Assembly: GCF_011752935.1 (NCBI RefSeq)
Contig: NZ_VWWO01000003.1
Location: forward strand, 806,001 to 870,000
Length of the DNA: 64,000 nt
Direction: 5' to 3'
Source: Chitinophaga sp. Cy-1792
Lineage (GTDB): Bacteria; Bacteroidota; Bacteroidia; Chitinophagales; Chitinophagaceae
In this document: positions 17,455 to 24,758 of the stretch, piece by piece
How positions within the stretch are numbered: position 1 is the stretch's first letter
How the letters are laid out: each line of letters starts with the position of its first letter
Program-made: the position numbers and the translations under genes
The notes under the pieces: generated by a model
The model's input: only the letters and a program-made list of their open reading frames with translations
Told to the model about the DNA's origin: nothing
The model's database searches: none

Positions 17455-18792
17455 ATGAATCAGAGATTAAGAACCGCGGCCACAGGCGTATTGCTGGCCA
17501 TATATGCGGTTCCAACTTATGCCCAACAGGCAACTACAGCTGTTAATGACACCCTTCAGATTTCGTTACAGCAGGCATGGCAGAAAGCGGAAGATTACAG
17601 CCGCAAAATAGCGATCACTAAAAAGGCTACAGCTATTGCCAGCGAAGAAATTGATGACGCACGCATGGAGCGTTTGCCGGAAGTCGAAGTAATGGGAAGT
17701 GCAGAAAAAGCGACCAACATTCCCATCTACGGCAATGGCCCTTTCTCAAAACCCACTTCCCAGCATGAGGTTATACATAGTTTATATAAAGTAGGGGCAG
17801 ATCTCTATCTCAATATATACAATGGTAACAAACTCAATCTGAAAATAGAAGAAGATAAAATACTACATAAACTCGCGTCAATTCACCAGGCGGAAACAAC
17901 CAGCCGTATCCGTTACCAAACGGCTGCATTGTATCTGGAACTGCAACAGGCAAGGATTTTCAGAGCATTGATTCTGCAAGACATTGCAGACCAGGAAAAA
18001 CAATTGGCAGAAATACAAACCTTTCACCGCAACGGTACTGTACTGAAAAGTGATGTATTACGCGTAGAACTGGACCTCTCCAAACGTAAGCTGACACTGG
18101 TTAAGATAGAGAATGATATTCTCATCGCCAACCAGAAACTCAATCAGCTGATAGGCGAACCTGATGAAAGAATAGTAGCACCGGCATTGACAGCTATTCC
18201 GGAAACGCCTGGTAATTACGCGGATTATGTGAATGAAGCCCTGCACTATTCCTATGCATGGCATACCTCCGCCGAAAATACGGAAGTAAGTAAATTACAT
18301 GTGCAGCAGGTGAAAGCCAATGTAAGGCCTAAGATCGGCCTCTATGGCGATTTCTACTACGCCAATCCACAAATCTTTCTATACCCTTATAATCCTTCCT
18401 GGTATTCGCTGGGCATAAGTGGTATTAAGGTCTCTTTCCCGATTTCATCGCTGTACCATAATACACATAAGCTGGAAGCAGCTAAGCTGGAACTGGAAAA
18501 AGAAGAGGAGGCACACAAAGATACAGAAGACCAGGTGCGTCAGCAGGTGAAAGAAGCTTACCTGCGCTATAAGGAATCGCTGGTACAGATAGACGTTGCT
18601 AAAACAAACGTGGAGCGGGCTACAGAGAATGCACGCATCATCAAAGTAACCTACTTCAACCAGGCATCGCTGATCACTGACCTGCTCGATGCTGATGTAC
18701 AGCTGCTGCAATCCAGGTTTGAACTGGCTGCCGCACAGGTGCTCGCACAAAATAAATACTATTTACTCCGCCATATCACAGGTACCCTTTAA
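17455..18792 (+). CDS. TolC-family outer-membrane efflux protein
   Basis: The 445-residue protein has a signal peptide (about 1-24, cleavage near TYAQQ) and the internal duplication of long coiled-coil helices typical of TolC/OprM channels (for example residues 100-235 and 320-435, with conserved LELQQARIFRALILQDIADQEKQL-like helices). It should form the trimeric outer-membrane duct of a tripartite drug pump. The stop codon is four bases before the HlyD-family gene and the MFS gene follows, so all three parts of an EmrAB-TolC-like pump are in one operon. Confidence 0.9.
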   Translation: MNQRLRTAATGVLLAIYAVPTYAQQATTAVNDTLQISLQQAWQKAEDYSRKIAITKKATAIASEEIDDARMERLPEVEVMGSAEKATNIPIYGNGPFSKPTSQHEVIHSLYKVGADLYLNIYNGNKLNLKIEEDKILHKLASIHQAETTSRIRYQTAALYLELQQARIFRALILQDIADQEKQLAEIQTFHRNGTVLKSDVLRVELDLSKRKLTLVKIENDILIANQKLNQLIGEPDERIVAPALTAIPETPGNYADYVNEALHYSYAWHTSAENTEVSKLHVQQVKANVRPKIGLYGDFYYANPQIFLYPYNPSWYSLGISGIKVSFPISSLYHNTHKLEAAKLELEKEEEAHKDTEDQVRQQVKEAYLRYKESLVQIDVAKTNVERATENARIIKVTYFNQASLITDLLDADVQLLQSRFELAAAQVLAQNKYYLLRHITGTL

Positions 18793-18796
18793 TAAA

Positions 18797-19861
18797 ATGA
18801 AAAAGAATTACATCGCAACAGACAAACTGATCACCCGCATCACTGGCTGGATGGCTGGTATTACCGTACTCGCACTGGCTATCTGGGGAGGGTATACCCT
18901 CTGGGAATGTTACCGGTTTGAAATCACCAATGATGCACAGGTACAGGAATATGTAAACCCCGTTATTTCCCGCGCTGGTGGCTTCATCGTAGTAGTTAAG
19001 TTCGAAGAAAACCAGGTCGTGAAAAAGGGCGATACCTTGCTGGTAATTGATAGCAGGGAGTATACGCTGCAACAGGATCAAACGGAAGCGGCTATACGTA
19101 AATCAGAAGCGCAGCTGGAAGTATTGTCCAGCAATATACATACGTTGCAGCAATCCGCTGCTGCTGCCAATGCACAAATCAGCGGGGCAAAGGCGAAAGT
19201 CTGGAAGCAACAGCTGGACTACAACCGCTACGAGCAGATGTACAAAGAAGAAGCTGCTACAAAGCAACAGCTGGAAAATATGCAGGCCGCGCTCGCTGTC
19301 AATAACAGTGAGTACAAAACCGCTGAAGAAAATTATGCTACAGCTAATTCCCGCATCGTGGATGCCAGGGCAGAAAAAGAAGTGGTACAGGCAGAGATAC
19401 TCCGGCTCCGCGCCTTGCTGGACAGGCATAAGCTGGATGTCAGCTATACCGTGATCACGGCGCCTTACGACGGTCGTATGGGCCGCCGCACCGTGGAAGA
19501 AGGCCAGATGATAGACGCCGGTGAAACACTGGCCTATATCGTCAATAACGAAACAGATAAGTGGATCGTAGCCAACTATAAAGAAACACAGGTGGCTAAT
19601 ATGGAGATAGGCGACACCGTTAGAATTATTGCAGATGCCTATCCCGGCAGAACATTCAGCGGTACCATCATCAGCTTATCGCCTGCTACCGGTTCCAGCT
19701 TTTCCCTGCTGCCTCCTGACAACTCTACCGGCAACTACGTTAAAATTGTACAGCGTATCCCGGTTCGTATACGCGTAGACGGTAGTCGCAAAGAAATTGA
19801 TAAACTGAAAGTAGGGATGAACGTAAATGTTTATCTTCCCAAACAACAGCATCATGGATAA
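18797..19861 (+). CDS. HlyD/EmrA-family periplasmic adaptor subunit
   Basis: The 354-residue membrane-fusion protein has one N-terminal membrane anchor (about 18-40), a split lipoyl-like domain beginning AGGFIVVVKFEENQVVKKGDTLLVID, a long alpha-helical hairpin (about 90-205) and a beta-barrel domain with ITAPYDGRMGRRTVEEGQMI and KVGMNVNVYLPK near the end. It links the inner-membrane transporter to the TolC channel. The start at 18797 is four bases after the TolC stop; an upstream frame opening to 18689 overlaps the TolC gene and is not used. Its last 8 bases overlap the MFS gene. Confidence 0.9.
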   Translation: MKKNYIATDKLITRITGWMAGITVLALAIWGGYTLWECYRFEITNDAQVQEYVNPVISRAGGFIVVVKFEENQVVKKGDTLLVIDSREYTLQQDQTEAAIRKSEAQLEVLSSNIHTLQQSAAAANAQISGAKAKVWKQQLDYNRYEQMYKEEAATKQQLENMQAALAVNNSEYKTAEENYATANSRIVDARAEKEVVQAEILRLRALLDRHKLDVSYTVITAPYDGRMGRRTVEEGQMIDAGETLAYIVNNETDKWIVANYKETQVANMEIGDTVRIIADAYPGRTFSGTIISLSPATGSSFSLLPPDNSTGNYVKIVQRIPVRIRVDGSRKEIDKLKVGMNVNVYLPKQQHHG

Positions 19862-21443
19862 TGGTATTCCCATATTCCGGCAGTGGGCGCCGGAATGGCT
19901 GATCAGAGCCACCTTGTTCCTGCTGATACTACCCAGTATCGTGCTGTTCTTCCTGCCCATGACCAATATCAATGCGGCAGCAGGATTTTACGGCAGTGAG
20001 CCTGCTGATATCCAATTTTCCGTAGCACTTTTTTATGCCGGCTATGTTGGGTTTTATACACTGGAGCGTCGCTTCTTCGTGTTCATGGCGGCAAAAGAAT
20101 ATTTTATTCTTTTTACATTTTTGCAGATACTCTCCTGTTTTATCTGCTATCATGTGCATGAGCTGTATATATTTTTCCCGGTGCGTTTCATGCAGGGGAT
20201 GCTGTTTGCCTGTACGGTGAATTTGTCGCTGTCGCTGATGTTTACAAGACTGCGTAGTGAAAGGGCCAGGGAGGTCAGCTTTTCCGTGTTCTTCGGATTC
20301 CTGATCTGCGCCATGCCTTTTAATAATTTCGTGACGGCAGACCTGATAGACAGCGCCAATTTCAATGTGGTATATAAAGCGGCCACCTTCGCTTACGGAC
20401 CATGCCTGTGCCTGTTTTTACTGATGATGAACAATGTAAGGCTGAATGTGCGATTTCCCTTGTATAACCTCGACTGGCAGAGCTTTGCGCTGTACAGTGT
20501 AATGCTGGTGCTCTTTGGTTACATCATGATTTACGGGCAGGAATATTACTGGCTGGAAGATGGTCGTATACGCAACAGCGTTATAGCCATCGTGGTGCTG
20601 GGTATTATTTATATCATCCGCCAGAAAAAATTAAGAAGACCATATCTGCACTTGCAGGTATTTAAATACCGCAACTTCAGGGTGGGGATACTGGTATTGT
20701 TTATTATGTATATCTGCCGGTTTGCTTCTGGTATCACCAACGCCTTTTACACGACTGTACTGCATTTTGATCCGATGCATTTGTCTTATATCAACCTGCT
20801 GAATATGGCAGGACTGGTGGTGGGCGTGATTATCGCCTGCTGTATGATATTGCAGCGTATGCATATCAGAACTATCTGGATACCAGGATTCCTGTTGTTA
20901 CTGGGTTTTCATGTGAGTATGTATTTTTTGTTTGATGTACAGGCAGATGAGTGGAATTATTTTATTCCGTTGTTTGCGCAGGGATTAGGTGTGGGGATGA
21001 TCATGGTGCCAACGATCGTATATGCTATCTCGTCGGTGCCGGTGGCGATTGGCGGATCAGCCGCTTCTGTCGGGCTACTGACGCGGTATCTTGGATTCTG
21101 CGTCAGTATAGGGTTGATCAATTTCTTTGAATTATTTGGGAAGAGCCGCCACTATAATGCCTTTCAGGACCACTTAACCAAAGTAGACCCTATGGTGCGT
21201 GCTACACTACATGCCCAGGCGCAGCACCTGCATGCAAAAGGTATGGCTGCAGGACGTGCCGCCAAAGCGGCAGACAAGCTACTGGTGAAAGCAATGAACG
21301 AACAGGGACAGATCCGTTTTGCGATGGACTACTACGAGCTGATGAGCTGCCTCATCATCCTGACGCTATTGCTGATCGCATTGTTCCCTTACCTGAACAG
21401 GACGGCAATCTATCTGCGGTCGCGGAGATTGAGTCCTGCCTGA
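19854..21443 (+). CDS. MFS transporter, DHA2 (EmrB-like) type
   Basis: The 529-residue protein has about 14 hydrophobic segments, as expected for the 14-helix drug:H+ antiporter-2 family. The usual conserved loop motifs are diverged (FMAAKEYFILF, FPVRFMQGMLFA), and a soluble-looking insertion FGKSRHYNAFQDHLTKVDP...GRAAKAADKLLVKAMNEQG precedes the last helix, as in EmrB-like proteins. The start at 19854 (MDNGIPIF) gives an 8-bp overlap with the adaptor gene, a normal coupled arrangement; a start at 19827 is less likely. The substrate is unknown. Confidence 0.85.
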   Translation: MDNGIPIFRQWAPEWLIRATLFLLILPSIVLFFLPMTNINAAAGFYGSEPADIQFSVALFYAGYVGFYTLERRFFVFMAAKEYFILFTFLQILSCFICYHVHELYIFFPVRFMQGMLFACTVNLSLSLMFTRLRSERAREVSFSVFFGFLICAMPFNNFVTADLIDSANFNVVYKAATFAYGPCLCLFLLMMNNVRLNVRFPLYNLDWQSFALYSVMLVLFGYIMIYGQEYYWLEDGRIRNSVIAIVVLGIIYIIRQKKLRRPYLHLQVFKYRNFRVGILVLFIMYICRFASGITNAFYTTVLHFDPMHLSYINLLNMAGLVVGVIIACCMILQRMHIRTIWIPGFLLLLGFHVSMYFLFDVQADEWNYFIPLFAQGLGVGMIMVPTIVYAISSVPVAIGGSAASVGLLTRYLGFCVSIGLINFFELFGKSRHYNAFQDHLTKVDPMVRATLHAQAQHLHAKGMAAGRAAKAADKLLVKAMNEQGQIRFAMDYYELMSCLIILTLLLIALFPYLNRTAIYLRSRRLSPA

Positions 21444-21490
21444 TAAATTGTTTAATCATACATTTAGTTAATAATCGTCCTTAGCGAGAC

Positions 21491-21522
21491 CGGTCTCTAC
21501 GTCTGTAGAGACCGTTTTTTTT
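21491..21522 (+). terminator. Intrinsic terminator of the efflux operon
   Basis: Perfect 10-bp arms (21491-21500 and 21505-21514) with a 4-base loop are followed by eight T residues. Confidence 0.9.
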
Positions 21523-21578
21523 GTACACGTTTTCAGATACAGCCAATAAAGCTTAACTTTAGTAAAACCCCTGCTATT

Positions 21579-22841
21579 ATGGAAAGAGTAGCCATTATCG
21601 GATCACAACGGGTACCGTTTGTTAAGTCCTTCACGCACTATCTCCGTACATCCAATCAGGATATGCTGACGGCCTGTTTGCAGCAGCTGGTAAATAAGTA
21701 CAGCCTTGCCGGGGAGCGCCTGGGCGACGTGGCGCTGGGGGCTATCATGAACCGCAGTACCGACTGGAATTTTGCGCGTGAATGTGTGCTGGGTAGCGGC
21801 CTGGATCCGCATACCCCTGGCTATAATGTAGTGCGTGCCTGTAGCAGCAGTCTGGATGCGGCGGTGCAGCTGGGATTGCGTATTAAGGCCGGCCAGATCA
21901 ATATTGGTATTGCCGGCGGAAGTGACACCAACAGCGACCTGCCTATTCTTTTCGGTAAACAGTTTAGCTGGAAGATGATTGCCTTACGGCAGGCAAAAAC
22001 ATTTGGTGAAAGGCTGAAGGTGCTGGCTTCTTTCCGGATAAAGGATTTGTCGCCGGTATACCCGAGTATTGTAGAACCCCGTACGGGCCTGTCTATGGGG
22101 CAGCATACGGAGCTGATGGTGAAGGAATGGGGAGTTACCCGTGAGCAGCAGGACCAGCTGGCGTACCATAGTCATATGAATGCCGAAAAGGCTTATCAGG
22201 CAGGCTTCTTCAATGATCTTGTATTTCCATATAAAGGTGTAACAAAAGATACGATTATCCGGCCGGATACTACTTTGGAGAAGCTGGCAAAACTCAAACC
22301 GGCCTTTGATACATCTGGTAAGGGTTCTTTGACAGCGGGTAACAGTACGTTATATTCCGATGGGGCCGCGGCGGTATTGCTGGCGGCTGAATCCTATGCG
22401 CAGCAGCGTGGCTGGGAGGCGCTGGCATACCTTGAAGATGCAGAATCCGCTGCGGTGGATTATGTACATGGCGAAGGGCTGCTGATGGCGCCTACCTATG
22501 CGGTGGCGCGGCTGTTAAAACGAAATAACCTTACACTACAGGATTTTGACCTGTATGAAATTCATGAAGCCTTTTGCGGGCAGGTATTATGTACACTCAA
22601 AGCCTGGGAAGATCCGGCATATTGTAAGAAGCTGGGCTATGATCAGCCGCTGGGAAGTATAGATCGGCGTAAGCTGAATACCTGTGGCGGCAGTGTGGCT
22701 ATCGGGCATCCGTTTGGCGCTACCGGCGCAAGAATAGTTGGGCAGACGGCCAAAATGTTACAGCAGCGTGGAAGCGGCAGGGCCCTGGTTTCTATTTGTA
22801 CAGCCGGCGGTATGGGGCTGGTGGCTATTTTACAACGATAA
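21579..22841 (+). CDS. Acetyl-CoA C-acyltransferase (thiolase)
   Basis: The 420-residue protein is a thiolase of the FadI/acetyl-CoA acetyltransferase group, catalysing thiolytic cleavage of 3-ketoacyl-CoA or the reverse condensation. The nucleophile is Cys88 in VVRACSSSLDAA. The later motifs are YEIHEAFCGQV (NEAF-like loop), NTCGGSVAIGHPFGATGARI with the catalytic histidine, and ICTAGGMGLV with the second active-site cysteine. It stands alone with its own strong terminator. No adjacent hydroxyacyl-CoA dehydrogenase is present, so its pathway (beta-oxidation or acetoacetyl-CoA formation) is open. Confidence 0.93.
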   Translation: MERVAIIGSQRVPFVKSFTHYLRTSNQDMLTACLQQLVNKYSLAGERLGDVALGAIMNRSTDWNFARECVLGSGLDPHTPGYNVVRACSSSLDAAVQLGLRIKAGQINIGIAGGSDTNSDLPILFGKQFSWKMIALRQAKTFGERLKVLASFRIKDLSPVYPSIVEPRTGLSMGQHTELMVKEWGVTREQQDQLAYHSHMNAEKAYQAGFFNDLVFPYKGVTKDTIIRPDTTLEKLAKLKPAFDTSGKGSLTAGNSTLYSDGAAAVLLAAESYAQQRGWEALAYLEDAESAAVDYVHGEGLLMAPTYAVARLLKRNNLTLQDFDLYEIHEAFCGQVLCTLKAWEDPAYCKKLGYDQPLGSIDRRKLNTCGGSVAIGHPFGATGARIVGQTAKMLQQRGSGRALVSICTAGGMGLVAILQR

Positions 22842-22852
22842 GTATTTATGAT

Positions 22853-22890
22853 AAAAACCTCTCTCTACAGCGTAGAGAGAGGTTTTTTTA
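22853..22890. terminator. Bidirectional terminator between thiolase and SDR genes
   Basis: Perfect 16-bp arms (22853-22868 and 22872-22887) enclose a 3-base loop, with A-run and T-run ends giving U-tracts for both convergent genes. Confidence 0.92.
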
Positions 22891-22891
22891 T

Positions 22892-23611
22892 TTAGAGGAC
22901 CAATCCACCGTCACAACGTATAATCGTTCCGGTTATATTGGGATTTCCCATGAGGAAATGAATGGTGTCAGCAACATCTTCCGGTTGTCCGATGCGTTCC
23001 AGTGGCGTAATTGATTTATAGTATTCGAATGTTTTCGCTTTCTCTTCAGGAGCGAGGAAGTCCCACCATCCGGTGTCTATCACGCCTGGAGAAACGGCGT
23101 TTACGCGTAAGGGTTTTAATTCCTTGGCGATCGTTGGCAGCATTAATTCCAGTGAGCCATTGATGGCTGCGAGCCCGGAGGTGCCTGGCGCCTTGGAAAC
23201 GGCGGAAACGGCGGTGATCACGGTAACGCTACCACTTTTATTAATGTATGGAATGGCGGCCTGGAAGGTATTGAGCTGAGGCCAGAACTTTCCTTCGAAA
23301 CCTGTTCTGAGGTCTTCCAGTGGGAGGTTGGCGAAGTCGCCGGCGCCTTTACCACCGCTGAGCGACAGTACGAGGTGATCAAAATTGCCGGTGCTTTTAA
23401 AGAAGCCGTCTAATTCCTGACGGTTATTACTATCCAGCGATACGGTGGTGATACCTGGCAACGCTGCTTTGGCGGCTTGCAGTTTATCTTCTGAACGGCC
23501 TGTGATGATAACCTGTGCTCCTGCTTCATGGAGCAGACGTGCGGTGGCAAAGCCTACACCTGTTGAACCGCCTGCAATAACTACCTTTTTGTTTTCAAAT
23601 TTTCCTGGCAT
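22892..23611 (-). CDS. Short-chain dehydrogenase/reductase family protein lacking the catalytic Tyr and Lys
   Basis: The 239-residue protein has a Rossmann fold with the cofactor motif AGGSTGVGFA (about 13-22), an NADP-type TGRS after the second strand, and the SDR C-terminal RVNAVSPGVIDTGW and GTIIRCDGGLVL. The active-site region reads SAVSKAPGTSGLAAINGSLE, so the expected Tyr (about 147) and Lys (about 151) are Leu and Asn. Proteins of this atypical subgroup keep the fold and cofactor site, but standard SDR chemistry is not expected. An AraC regulator lies 80 bp upstream on the same strand. Confidence 0.85.
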   Translation of the reverse strand: MPGKFENKKVVIAGGSTGVGFATARLLHEAGAQVIITGRSEDKLQAAKAALPGITTVSLDSNNRQELDGFFKSTGNFDHLVLSLSGGKGAGDFANLPLEDLRTGFEGKFWPQLNTFQAAIPYINKSGSVTVITAVSAVSKAPGTSGLAAINGSLELMLPTIAKELKPLRVNAVSPGVIDTGWWDFLAPEEKAKTFEYYKSITPLERIGQPEDVADTIHFLMGNPNITGTIIRCDGGLVL

Positions 23612-23691
23612 AACAATGAATTTTGTAATAGCAAAATTGCGATGAAAGTGCCAGTGATTTATTATCTGCTTAATGCAAACACTTAACTGAA

Positions 23692-24627
23692 TTATGCATT
23701 TTTCCGGAATTGCTGTGGTGTTAGCCCGGTTTGCTCTTTAAAGAACCTGGAAAAGCCGGCAGGGTCGCTGAAATCGAGCTGGTAGCTGATGTTTGCGATG
23801 GTGTCGTCGGTATAGCGGAGCAGGGCCCTGGATTCCTGAATGAGCATGCTGGTGATGGCGTCGGAGGCGGTGCGGCCGCTGGCTTCCTTGATGGTGCGGT
23901 TGAGGTGGTTGGGGGTGACACCCAGCATGGCGGCGTAATCTGCCACCTTTCTTTTGGTAAGGTAATGCTGGCTGACGAGCTTATTAAACCTGGGCACAAG
24001 ATAAGCTTGCCGGGTATCGTTGGTGATGAGGTGCAGGTTCTGATCTATATAACTTCTCTTTATCTCTAATAACAACAAATAAAAGTACATGGCAATGGCC
24101 TTTTCCCTGCCAGGTTTCAGCTGTTGCAGCTCTGCGTTGATCCTGTTCACAAAATCAGCTACCACGGTGATCTGATCTGCTGTCAGCTGGATGAAGAGCT
24201 GTCCTTGTACGCTGAAAAAGGGGAATTCCGCCTGGAATTTATCCGGGGGGAGAAAGTCTCCCAGGAAATCTGCTTCGAAGAGGGCATAGTAGCCGAAAGT
24301 GTCTGGTTGTATATTACACTTGCTGAATACCTGTCCGGGATAGGTGAAGCTAATCGTGCCGGGGCGATGCCGAAATTCTTCCAGGCCCAGCTTTACATCT
24401 ACGCCGCCGGCGAGTGTGATGCTCATGCGGTAGAAATCCGATTTTAAGGGCCCTACAGCAGACACAAGTCCTTCGCTGGAATAGAGTTCGAAGCCTTTGA
24501 CTTTTTTGTCGGCAGGGAGGTTATTATAGCCGAATGAGGAATCATCGGAGGGGGCTCTGTGAAGGTGCCGGAAGTCGTTCAGGGCGTATTGAGGTATTTT
24601 TTCCTGGGTAACGGTTTGCTTAGCCAT
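23692..24627 (-). CDS. AraC-family transcriptional regulator
   Basis: The 311-residue protein has a variable N-terminal sensor domain (about 1-190) and a C-terminal AraC DNA-binding domain with KRKVADYAAMLGVTPNHLNRTIKE and IANISYQLDFSDPAGFSRFFKEQTG helices followed by PQQFRK. It is 80 bp upstream of the SDR gene and divergent from the GH28-like gene, either of which may be its target. A near-consensus -7 box (TATCTTTA) lies leftward at about 24657-24650. Confidence 0.9.
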   Translation of the reverse strand: MAKQTVTQEKIPQYALNDFRHLHRAPSDDSSFGYNNLPADKKVKGFELYSSEGLVSAVGPLKSDFYRMSITLAGGVDVKLGLEEFRHRPGTISFTYPGQVFSKCNIQPDTFGYYALFEADFLGDFLPPDKFQAEFPFFSVQGQLFIQLTADQITVVADFVNRINAELQQLKPGREKAIAMYFYLLLLEIKRSYIDQNLHLITNDTRQAYLVPRFNKLVSQHYLTKRKVADYAAMLGVTPNHLNRTIKEASGRTASDAITSMLIQESRALLRYTDDTIANISYQLDFSDPAGFSRFFKEQTGLTPQQFRKNA

Positions 24628-24758
24628 GATATGGAGTAAATCAAGAGTATAAAGATAGTTTATCAGGAGAAATTAAGGGGAAAAAAGTATCAGGATAAGC
24701 ACACAATACAGTAGAAACTGCGGTTGGGCTGACTTATCTTAGGAAGATTATTCCACCC

